Assembly: GCA_964372095.1 (NCBI GenBank)
Contig: CAYJPV010000015.1
Location: forward strand, 53,392-117,391
Reading direction: 5' to 3'
Origin: CAYJPV01 sp964372095
Lineage (GTDB): Bacteria > Acidobacteriota > Vicinamibacteria > Vicinamibacterales > JAKQTR01
DNA length: 64,000 bases
In this document: positions 16,621 to 23,798 of the stretch, piece after piece
Layout: each line of letters starts with the position of its first letter
Position numbering within the stretch: position 1 is the stretch's first letter
Position numbers and translations under genes: made by a program
Notes under the pieces: model-generated
Told to the model about the DNA's origin: nothing
Database searches by the model: none
The model's input: the letters and a program-made list of their open reading frames with translations, nothing else

Positions 16621-17300
16621 GTCATCTCTCCAAACGGCTGCCCCGCGCGAATGGCGGCGACGAGGCGGCGGTAAATCTCCAGGCCGTCAACGGCGCTGCG
16701 CTCGGGGTGAAACTGGCAGCCGAAGACGTTGCCGGCCGCCAGACTGGAACAGAACGTCGCCCCGCGATACGCGGACGACGACAGCACGACGGCGGGGTCC
16801 GCCGGCCTCACGCAGTAGGAGTGCACGAAGTACAGGTCGCTGCCCGGCTCCAGCCCGGCCAGCGGCGTGCCGGCCCAGCCGCCGGGTCTCGCGGGAAACA
16901 CCGCGCTCCAGCCCACGTGGGGAATCCGAGCCGAGGTCTCGATGCCCGGCAGCGCCGTGAGCGCGATCGTGTCGCCGGGCACGATGGCCAGGCCTTCGTG
17001 CGCGCCGAATTCCGTGCTCGTGGCCATCAGCAACTGCATGCCGAGGCAGACGCCGATGACGGGAGTCCCGCGCACGGCGCACGACCGGATCGCGTCGGCC
17101 AGCCCGGTGCGCGACAGCACGTCCATCGCCACGCCGAAGGCGCCCACGCCGGGGATGACCACCGCATCGGCGGCGGCGACGGCCGCCGGGTCGTCCGTGA
17201 TCACGCCCTCCTGGCCCACGGCGGCAAAGGCGTGCAGCACCGAGAACAGGTTGCCCATCCCGTAGTCGACGATGGCGAGCACGGGTTTCGCGCGGCCCAT
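16617..17300 (-). CDS. hisH2: HisH-like glutaminase partner of the amidotransferase, copy 1
   Basis: A 227-residue class I glutamine amidotransferase like HisH. The nucleophile Cys is in VIGVCLGMQLL (near residue 88) and the His/Glu pair in CQFHPERS (near residue 200), so the catalytic triad is intact. It hydrolyses glutamine and passes ammonia through its HisF-like partner. The gene lies between a hisF-like and an amidotransferase gene, far from the histidine operon, so its role is in sugar amidination rather than histidine synthesis (known for WbpG-HisH2-HisF2 systems). It starts at ATG 17300, sharing one base with the hisF stop. Confidence 0.9.
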   Translation of the reverse strand: MGRAKPVLAIVDYGMGNLFSVLHAFAAVGQEGVITDDPAAVAAADAVVIPGVGAFGVAMDVLSRTGLADAIRSCAVRGTPVIGVCLGMQLLMATSTEFGAHEGLAIVPGDTIALTALPGIETSARIPHVGWSAVFPARPGGWAGTPLAGLEPGSDLYFVHSYCVRPADPAVVLSSSAYRGATFCSSLAAGNVFGCQFHPERSAVDGLEIYRRLVAAIRAGQPFGEMT

Positions 17301-18130
17301 CAGGCCGTCTTCCTGTGCGGCATCCGCGTCTGACAGCCGGCGTCGTGCAGCGCCCGCTTCACCTCACCGAGCGACGCGGGGGCGATGCGGGAGAACGACG
17401 CAGCCGGCCGGTCGTCCGCCGACGCGCGCGACACGAACTCGTAGTGCAGGACCGACGCGATCGCCACGCCGCTGATGTCGGTCCGCTGCACGAGGTCGAC
17501 CACGTCCGCCGTCTGCCCGGCGCCGCCGCACGCGACGACCGGCACCGTCACTGCGCTGGCGACCAGCGCAACCAGGCCGAGGTCGAAGCCGCCGCCGGTG
17601 CCTTCACGGTCGATCGACGTCACCAGAATTTCGCCGGCACCTCGCGATGCCGCTTCCCGCGCCCACGCTTCCACTTCGCGGCCCGTCCGTTCGCGGCCGC
17701 AGTCGGTGTAGGCCTCGTACCGGCCGTCCGGCTGCCGCTTGGCTTCGATGGATACGACGACCGTCGACGCCCCGTAGGCCAGGGCGGCGGACGTGATCAG
17801 CTCGGGATCCCGGATGGCCGCGGTGTTCAGGGCGACCTTGTCGGCGCCTGCGCGCAACACGGCGCGGATGTCGTCGAGACTGCGCAGACCGCCCGCCACC
17901 GTCAGGGGGATGTACATCTCGCGGGCCGTCTCCAGGATCAGCGGCAGCAACTGGTTTCGCTGATAGAGGCTCGCGACGATGTCCACGAACAGCAGTTCGT
18001 CGGCTCCCTCGGCGTAGTACGCGCGGGCGAAGTCGGCGGGCTGGCCGAGCACGCGTAACCCCTCCAGGTGAATCCCCTTCACCAGGTTGGGACCCTTGAC
18101 GTCGAGCCGCGGAATGACGCGGGTGTTCAC
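17300..18130 (-). CDS. hisF2: HisF-like ammonia-channel partner of the amidotransferase, copy 1
   Basis: GTG 18130 overlaps the upstream stop (GTGA), giving 276 residues; a longer open frame upstream is the shadow of the nucleotidyltransferase gene. The start NTRVIPRLDVKGPNLVKG keeps the first HisF catalytic Asp (D10), but the canonical DGRVVKG loop is changed to GPNLVKG. The second catalytic Asp (D130 in Thermotoga HisF, motif VAIDAK) is Glu here (VSIEAK, E129). This fits loss of the cyclase reaction with the barrel kept as an ammonia tunnel. About 25 residues longer than histidine-pathway HisF. Confidence 0.9.
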   Translation of the reverse strand: MNTRVIPRLDVKGPNLVKGIHLEGLRVLGQPADFARAYYAEGADELLFVDIVASLYQRNQLLPLILETAREMYIPLTVAGGLRSLDDIRAVLRAGADKVALNTAAIRDPELITSAALAYGASTVVVSIEAKRQPDGRYEAYTDCGRERTGREVEAWAREAASRGAGEILVTSIDREGTGGGFDLGLVALVASAVTVPVVACGGAGQTADVVDLVQRTDISGVAIASVLHYEFVSRASADDRPAASFSRIAPASLGEVKRALHDAGCQTRMPHRKTA

Positions 18131-19173
18131 GCGGACGGCACCTTCCCGCGCGCGCGATCCAGTTCCGGCGCGCGCCCGACGTCGATCCAGTCTTCTTCGA
18201 CGTGGAACGCCCCCACCGCCTCCCCGCGCTCCAGGCACTCGTCGAGCAGCGCGGTCAGCGGGAAGTACGTCTGGCGCGGCACGCGCGCGAGCAGGCCGGG
18301 CTCGAGGCAGTAGATGCCCGCGTTGGTCTGCCACGCGGCCGCGGGCTTTTCCGACATCCGGACCACCCGGTCGCCGTCGAGATCGAGCACGCCGAAGGGC
18401 ACGGTGTGGGTGTACTCGTGTACGCCGATCGTCGCCCGGTACCCGCCCCGCGCGTGGAACGCCAGGAGGTTCCCGACGTCGAACTGCGTCAGCAGATCCC
18501 CGTTCAGCACCAGCAGCGCGTGCGCGGGCGCCTCCGGCAGCAGGGACAACGCGCCGCCGGTGCCGAGCGGCGTGTCTTCGCGCAGGTACTCGATCGCGCA
18601 CCCGAAGTTCGAGCCGTCCCCGAAATGGGCTTCGATCAGGTCGGCCTTGTAGTTCACCGACAGGAAGATCCGCGGAATCCCGAAGCCGACGAGGTGCAGG
18701 ACGATCCGCTCCAGGATGGGCCGGCCGGCCACGCGGATCATGGGTTTGGGGATCGTGTCCGTCAGCGGCCGCAGCCGTTCGCCGCGCCCGCCGGCCATGA
18801 TGATGGCCCAGTTCGGCCGCGGGGTGGCGCCCAGGATCTGGTGCAGCGTGTGCAGCCCGATCAGCCGGCCGTCCCCGTCGAGGATGGGAATCTGGCTCAG
18901 CCACTGGCTCTGCATGAGGTCGAGCACCTCGGCGCGGCTGGTGGTCGCGCTCACGGCCCTGAACTGCCGCTGCACGTAGTCGTCGACAGGCGACTCGATC
19001 TGCGCGCCTTTCAGGAACGCCCGGCGGATGTCGCCGTCCGTCAGCGTGCCGACCACATGGCCGGTGGCGTCTTCAACCACCACCAGGCCGAGGGCGGACG
19101 TGTCGAGCGAGACCAGCGCCCGCCTGAGCGGCTGCCCCAGCTGAACACGGCAGGCGTCGAACTGCTTGGTCAT
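18127..19173 (-). CDS. CBS-domain sugar nucleotidyltransferase (PtmE-like)
   Basis: ATG 19173 forms an ATGA overlap with the preceding stop and is preferred to GTG 19197; 348 residues. Residues ~10-120 are a pair of CBS domains (VVGTLTDGDIRRAFLKG is typical). The nucleotidyltransferase domain follows with MAGGRGERLRPLT (near residue 124), PKPM, and a later TGGALSLL. Campylobacter PtmE, a GTP:glucosamine-1-phosphate guanylyltransferase of legionaminic acid synthesis, has this same CBS-plus-transferase architecture. The neighbouring LegB, LegC, NeuC, NeuB genes support that role, but the nucleotide used is inferred. CBS domains could sense an adenine nucleotide. Confidence 0.85.
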   Translation of the reverse strand: MTKQFDACRVQLGQPLRRALVSLDTSALGLVVVEDATGHVVGTLTDGDIRRAFLKGAQIESPVDDYVQRQFRAVSATTSRAEVLDLMQSQWLSQIPILDGDGRLIGLHTLHQILGATPRPNWAIIMAGGRGERLRPLTDTIPKPMIRVAGRPILERIVLHLVGFGIPRIFLSVNYKADLIEAHFGDGSNFGCAIEYLREDTPLGTGGALSLLPEAPAHALLVLNGDLLTQFDVGNLLAFHARGGYRATIGVHEYTHTVPFGVLDLDGDRVVRMSEKPAAAWQTNAGIYCLEPGLLARVPRQTYFPLTALLDECLERGEAVGAFHVEEDWIDVGRAPELDRARGKVPSA

Positions 19174-20378
19174 GACACGCGATGCCGGAGTTGCCACGTG
19201 CCGTCAACCTTCTGCCACAGGTGTGGCGAACGGGCCTTGTCGCACAGCTCGACGAACCGCTCCGGTGTCATCTCGATGTACTCCATGACCTCGCGGAAGT
19301 ACCGCTGCGGGAACTCGCCGTCGAACTTGTGCACCAGCGCGACGCCTTCGTCGCGGGTGATGTGCCGGTTCCGGATCTCCTGCGACGCATCGTACGAGGC
19401 GCGGCCGAGGCCGAACTTGCAGTGGGTCGTGTAGTAGTGCAGGTCGTCGATCTTGTCGTCGATGCTGTTGTACTTGCTGTAGGTGCCTTCGCTCCGGAAC
19501 GGCCGCGCCTGGAACCCGACGTTCTCCACGGCGTAGTAGTACGCCTCCTGCGGCGTCCACTTCTTGTAGTACCCGAGGTAGTGCACTTCGATGTCGCCCG
19601 CCTCGAGCTCCCGGTGGTCGGCCGGGAAGTACGGCGACAGGTCGTTGAGCGTCAGGCCGTACCGCTCGCGCAACTCGGGCACCGAGACACCGGCCAGGTG
19701 GATCTCGTTGAGGTGCTGCATCGAGTAGTACGACTTGTCGCGCAACGACGAGTTCGTTTCGGCAATCGGGTTGCCGTATTCGGCTTCGGACTCGCCGTAG
19801 AAAATCAGCGGAATCTTGTACTTGAGCGCGATCTTCGGGGCGACGTTTTTCTGGCCCAGGATGAACGTCTGGAAGGGGTGCAGCAGGTTCTCGATGCTCA
19901 GCTTCGCCAGGAGACGCTGCACACGGCCGTTGGGTTTGAACGAGATGTTGTCGAACCCGCCGTATTCAATCCACCGCTTGAAGTTGGCCAGGCCGTAGTC
20001 TGTGTACATGATCGGCGGCCACGTCACGGTGAGCGGGTGCATGCCGTACTTGTACTTGAGCAGGTGCGCGGCATACACGCTGTCCTTGCCGCCGCTGCCC
20101 GGGCACACGCAGTCGTAGTACCCGTCGTCGCGCCGGTACCTGTCGAGCAGCCGCAGCAGTTCCTGCTCGCGGGCTTCCCAGTCGATCTGCTCCTTCTTCT
20201 CGGCGTACCGGCACGCGTCGCACACGCCGTCCGCATCGATGTGCAGCGTCGGCGCCTTGCGGTCCTTCGTGTGGCGGAACTCGGGATATGACGACGGGCG
20301 CTGGTTCGACATCACGCAGCGCGTGCAGAACCGGACGTCCGCCGGCAGGCCGTAGTAGGTCTCCAGAACCTCGCTCAT
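19170..20378 (-). CDS. N-acetyl sugar amidotransferase (WbpG/PseA family), copy 2
   Basis: A 402-residue paralogue of the protein at 15379-16620, with the same order of motifs: CTRCVMSNQRP, CDACRYAEKK, PP-loop PGSGGKDSVY, a GESEAEYGNP stretch and a C-terminal region SKYNSIDDKIDDLHYYTTH. It should form an acetamidino group on a sugar with ammonia from the HisH and HisF paralogues encoded next upstream. The presence of two complete amidotransferase sets suggests two modified positions or two sugars. The start overlaps the HisH stop (ATGA). Confidence 0.92.
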   Translation of the reverse strand: MSEVLETYYGLPADVRFCTRCVMSNQRPSSYPEFRHTKDRKAPTLHIDADGVCDACRYAEKKEQIDWEAREQELLRLLDRYRRDDGYYDCVCPGSGGKDSVYAAHLLKYKYGMHPLTVTWPPIMYTDYGLANFKRWIEYGGFDNISFKPNGRVQRLLAKLSIENLLHPFQTFILGQKNVAPKIALKYKIPLIFYGESEAEYGNPIAETNSSLRDKSYYSMQHLNEIHLAGVSVPELRERYGLTLNDLSPYFPADHRELEAGDIEVHYLGYYKKWTPQEAYYYAVENVGFQARPFRSEGTYSKYNSIDDKIDDLHYYTTHCKFGLGRASYDASQEIRNRHITRDEGVALVHKFDGEFPQRYFREVMEYIEMTPERFVELCDKARSPHLWQKVDGTWQLRHRVS

Positions 20379-21076
20379 GACAACCCTCTCTCCTTGGGCC
20401 CGGTGGCATCCAGGAACCGCCGGAGGTTCCGGTACACATCAAGCCCCTTCCGGCCGCTCCGTTCCGGGTGGAACTGGCACGCGAAGACGTGGCCCGACTG
20501 GACACTCGAGCAGAACTCGACATCCCCATACCGCGTCGTCGACAACACGACGGACGGCGAGGCCGGCACCACCACGTACGAGTGGACGAAGTACATGAAC
20601 TCGCCGTCGCGCAGGCCGTCCAGCCACGTACCGGACCATCGTCTCGCCGCGTCGCCGCCCGGCGCGGTAATCCGGTTCCAGCCCACCTGGGGCACCTTGA
20701 GGGTGCGGCCGGATTCCGCGGGCCGGCCCAGGGGCACCACGTGTCCGTCGATGATGCCCAGCCCCGCGTGCTGCCCGAACTCGCAGCTTTCGCTCATCAG
20801 CAACTGCACGCCGAGACAGATGCCCACCAGCGGCCGTCCCGCCGCAGCCAGATCCTTGATCGGTCCCACCAGATCCAGGCGGCGCAGCGTCGACATCGCG
20901 TCGCCGAAGGCGCCGACGCCAGGCAGCACGACGGCGTCCGCGCGTTCGATGGCGCCGCGGTCGGCCGTGATCGTGGCCGCCAGACCGACTGCCCGGCAGG
21001 CCTGAGCCACGCTGAAGAGGTTGCCCAGCCCGTGGTCGACGATGGCGACGTGCCGCGCGGCCGCTTCCCCGATCAT
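20375..21076 (-). CDS. hisH2: HisH-like glutaminase partner, copy 2
   Basis: ATG 21076 overlaps the hisF-like stop (ATGA), giving 233 residues. The open frame continues upstream to 22183 but that part is a shadow. The catalytic residues are present: Cys in VGICLGVQLLM and His/Glu in CQFHPERSG. The start (HVAIVDHGLGNLFSVAQA) matches HisH, with DHG replacing the usual DYG. It is the ammonia-producing subunit for the amidotransferase encoded next. Confidence 0.9.
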   Translation of the reverse strand: MIGEAAARHVAIVDHGLGNLFSVAQACRAVGLAATITADRGAIERADAVVLPGVGAFGDAMSTLRRLDLVGPIKDLAAAGRPLVGICLGVQLLMSESCEFGQHAGLGIIDGHVVPLGRPAESGRTLKVPQVGWNRITAPGGDAARRWSGTWLDGLRDGEFMYFVHSYVVVPASPSVVLSTTRYGDVEFCSSVQSGHVFACQFHPERSGRKGLDVYRNLRRFLDATGPKERGLS

Positions 21077-21933
21077 GACGCGGCCTCGTACCGGCACTCG
21101 ATGCCGGCTTCGTGCATGACACGCTTGATGTCGCGAAGCGAGGCGTCCTGGATCCGGGCGAACGATCCGCCCCGTTTCAGGAACTCGGTGTTCCCCTCCG
21201 CGGCGAAGTCCGCATCTTCGTCCCGGCCGTGGCGCACGCGGTTGTAGTGCAGGACCGACGCCAGGCTGACCGCGTCCGCATGACCGTCCCGCACGACATC
21301 GCAGGCATCGGTGGCGCAGCCCGCGCCGCCGCCGGCAATGACGGGCACGGGCACGAGGTCCGCGATACGCCGCGTCAGATCGAGGTCGTATCCGGTTCCC
21401 GTGCCTTCGCGATCGATGGACGTCACCGCCAGCTCGCCCGCGCCCAGTTCGACGGCCTGGATCGCCCACGTGGTGGCTTCTTTGCCGGATCGTTCGCGGC
21501 CGTAGTCCGTGTACGCTTCGTACGAACCGTCCGCGTGGCGAATGGCCTCGATCGACACGACGATCGTGGACGACCCGAAAGCCCGCGACGCCTCCCGGAT
21601 CAGCTCGGGCCGCGCAACCGCAGCCGTATTCAGCGACACCTTGTCGGCCCCCGCGCGCAGCACGGCGCGGATGTCGTCCACGCTCCGCAGGCCGCCGCCC
21701 ACGCAGAGCGGGATGAAGATCTCCCGGGAGGTCCGCTCGACAATGGCCTCGAGACTGTTCCGGCCGTACAGGCTGGCCACGGCGTCCATGTAAATCAGTT
21801 CGTCGGCGCCCTGCTCGAAGTAGTGCCGGGCGAAACTCTCGGGCTTGCCGAGCACACGCAGACCCTCGAAGTGGACGCCCTTCACGAGGTTCGGGCCCTT
21901 GATGTCCAGCCGGGGGATGATCCTGACGTGCAC
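21073..21933 (-). CDS. hisF2: HisF-like ammonia-channel partner, copy 2
   Basis: A 286-residue HisF paralogue starting at GTG 21933 (VHVRIIPRLDIKGPNLVKG). As in copy 1, Asp10 is kept, the DGRVVKG loop is GPNLVKG, and the position of the second catalytic Asp is Glu129 (VSIEAIR). Inner-barrel features such as the CVGGG turn and SIDREGTGTGYD remain. It is ~30 residues longer than the canonical HisF of this window (254 residues), mostly near the C-terminus. Expected to work with the HisH gene that overlaps its stop. Confidence 0.9.
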   Translation of the reverse strand: MHVRIIPRLDIKGPNLVKGVHFEGLRVLGKPESFARHYFEQGADELIYMDAVASLYGRNSLEAIVERTSREIFIPLCVGGGLRSVDDIRAVLRAGADKVSLNTAAVARPELIREASRAFGSSTIVVSIEAIRHADGSYEAYTDYGRERSGKEATTWAIQAVELGAGELAVTSIDREGTGTGYDLDLTRRIADLVPVPVIAGGGAGCATDACDVVRDGHADAVSLASVLHYNRVRHGRDEDADFAAEGNTEFLKRGGSFARIQDASLRDIKRVMHEAGIECRYEAAS

Positions 21934-21939
21934 GGTGGT

Positions 21940-22632
21940 TCAGTCTGCGTGTAAGAGCGGCCGGCGGCCGCGAGGCAGCGGCGCCGCCGGCACGCCGACG
22001 ACAGTCACGCCCGATTCGACGTCTTTCGCGACGACTGCGCCGGCACCGACAACAGCCCAGTCTGCCACGTGCCGGCCCTGAATCACAGTGGCACCTGCGC
22101 CGATGTGGGCGCCCGTGCCGACAGTGACCGTGCCCGCCAGGCGGGCACCGGTCGCCACGTGCACGTGGTCCGAGACGGCGCAATCGTGTTCGACGATGGC
22201 CCCGCTGTTCACGATGACGTTGGCACCAAGCGTGGCTCCCGCGTTCACGATCGACCCCGGCAGCAACTGGCAGCCCGGACCCAGCGCGGCCCGCGGCGAG
22301 ACGATGCTGGACGGGTGGATCACGGTCAGCGGGACGAGCCCCGACCGCGCGGCCTGGTCGAACAGCCGTTGTCTCGGACGGTTGTTGCCCGCTCCGCCGA
22401 GCCCGACCACGAAGTGCGTCACGCCGCGCCCGAGCAACGCGGGCATCAGGTCGTCACCACCCAGCACGGTCACGCCCGCGAAGGTCGTGCCCCACAGCGA
22501 CTGGTCCGGCACCAGCACGCCGGCCACGGTGGCCGCGCCGCTCAGCGCGAGACAATCCAGCAGCACCGAGGCGTGGCCGCCCGCACCAAGCAGCACACAC
22601 GTGACCGGTTCGGGCCGTTGCCTGGGGTCCAT
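21940..22632 (-). CDS. legH: NeuD/LegH-like sugar acyltransferase (hexapeptide repeat)
   Basis: A 230-residue protein with the NeuD architecture: an N-terminal nucleotide-sugar-binding domain (LLGAGGHASVLLDCL) followed by a left-handed beta-helix of hexapeptide turns from ~105 to 210 (for example IVNAGATLGANVIVNSGAIV and the catalytic His in EHDCAVSDHVHVATGA). Such enzymes acetylate the 4-amino group of UDP- or GDP-linked 2,4-diamino sugars (LegH, PglD) or sialic acids. Its ATG shares one base with the NeuC stop (TAATG). It fits the acetylation step after LegC. Confidence 0.88.
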   Translation of the reverse strand: MDPRQRPEPVTCVLLGAGGHASVLLDCLALSGAATVAGVLVPDQSLWGTTFAGVTVLGGDDLMPALLGRGVTHFVVGLGGAGNNRPRQRLFDQAARSGLVPLTVIHPSSIVSPRAALGPGCQLLPGSIVNAGATLGANVIVNSGAIVEHDCAVSDHVHVATGARLAGTVTVGTGAHIGAGATVIQGRHVADWAVVGAGAVVAKDVESGVTVVGVPAAPLPRGRRPLLHAD

Positions 22633-23798
22633 TACGCCTCCCCCTCGGGAAGATCGACGAACCGTTTCGTCACCAGACCCGCGCCCATCTCCACGGTGGC
22701 AAGCCGTTCCACAATCCGATCGGCAGCGTGGCCGTCGCCGTACGGATTGGACAGGCCGCGGAGTGCCGCGCGGAAGTCCGGGTCGAGCGCCCGGTCCAGG
22801 CCCGCCGCTATCGCCCCGGCGTCCGGCTCCACGTCAATCACGTTGCGCGCGCGCACACGCCCGGCCTGGCGCGACCCGACATTGAGTACCGGCAACTCGA
22901 AGGACGCGGCTTCAATCAGCCCGCTCGACGAGTTCCCGGCCATGGCGGCCGCCAGCTTCATCAGGCTGAAGTAGGCCTCGGTGCCGACGCTCTCGACTGG
23001 CCGCAACTGGGGGTGGGCGGCCGCCACCTGGTGAATGACCGACCGGATCGCCAGCCCGCCCGGGTCGGCGTTCGGCAGGGTGATCACGCACGGCAACCCG
23101 GTGGCGACGACGGCCGCCAGCAACAGGTGCGCCTGCTCACGCGGGTCCGCGCGTTCCAGCGTCGCCGGATGGAACGTGACGAGCAGGAACCTGGGCCCGA
23201 GGCGCAAGCCCAGGCGCGCTTCCAGTTCTTCGCGCGTCTGAACACGTACGGCACGCAGGTTGTCGAGGGACGGGGCGCCAGAGATTGTGACGCGCCACGG
23301 TTCTTCGCCCATCTGGCGGACGCGCCGCGCATATTCGGCCGTGCTCACGAAGTGCAGGTGGCTCAGCTTCGTCACGCTGTGCCGCAGCGCGTCGTCAAAC
23401 GCCCCCGCCGTAAGTTCGCCGCCGTGGACATGCGCCACCGGCAGGCGGAACGGCAACGCGGCCAGCGCCGCGACGGACATCTCGTAGCGGTCGCCGAGGA
23501 CCACCGCCATGTCCGGCGCCAGGCGCGCAAACGCCCGGCCGAAACCCTGCAACCCGCTGCCCATCGCCGTGGCGGTGGCTTCGGGTGTATCCGCGGACAG
23601 AGGCGCGTCAACCCGCTCGGCCACGTCGAATCCGTCGGCTTCAATCGTGGTGACGGACAGGCCGAATGACGGCATCAGATGACTGCCCGACACGATCAGT
23701 GCGAGCCGGAGCGCCTCGTCGGACTGAATCCGCCGCAGGACCGGCAGGTACACGCCATAATCGGCCATCGACGTCGTCACGACGGCAATGGTCCTCAC
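22632..23798 (-). CDS. legG: NeuC/LegG-like hydrolysing NDP-sugar 2-epimerase (copy 2)
   Basis: A 388-residue paralogue of the NeuC at 12218-13399. It starts at GTG 23798 (RTIAVVTTSMADYGVYLPVL); the usual TGxRAEY motif appears as TTSMADY, a deviation from the family pattern. HVHGGEL, VTKLSHLHF and GNSSSGLIEAASFELPVLN are conserved. It overlaps the NeuA-NeuB fusion stop (GTGA). Directly downstream of that fusion, it probably makes the mannosamine-like substrate for the fused synthase. The changed N-terminal motif may reflect a different substrate from copy 1. Confidence 0.9.
   Translation of the reverse strand: MRTIAVVTTSMADYGVYLPVLRRIQSDEALRLALIVSGSHLMPSFGLSVTTIEADGFDVAERVDAPLSADTPEATATAMGSGLQGFGRAFARLAPDMAVVLGDRYEMSVAALAALPFRLPVAHVHGGELTAGAFDDALRHSVTKLSHLHFVSTAEYARRVRQMGEEPWRVTISGAPSLDNLRAVRVQTREELEARLGLRLGPRFLLVTFHPATLERADPREQAHLLLAAVVATGLPCVITLPNADPGGLAIRSVIHQVAAAHPQLRPVESVGTEAYFSLMKLAAAMAGNSSSGLIEAASFELPVLNVGSRQAGRVRARNVIDVEPDAGAIAAGLDRALDPDFRAALRGLSNPYGDGHAADRIVERLATVEMGAGLVTKRFVDLPEGEA

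Noticed and set aside
16617..18130. HisH/HisF here as a second histidine pathway
   Set aside because: No other his genes nearby, direct linkage to amidotransferase genes, and the second catalytic Asp of HisF is Glu.
21077..22183. Extended N-terminus of the second HisH-like protein
   Set aside because: Arg-rich shadow of the hisF2 and neuD genes; ATG 21076 gives a normal HisH start.
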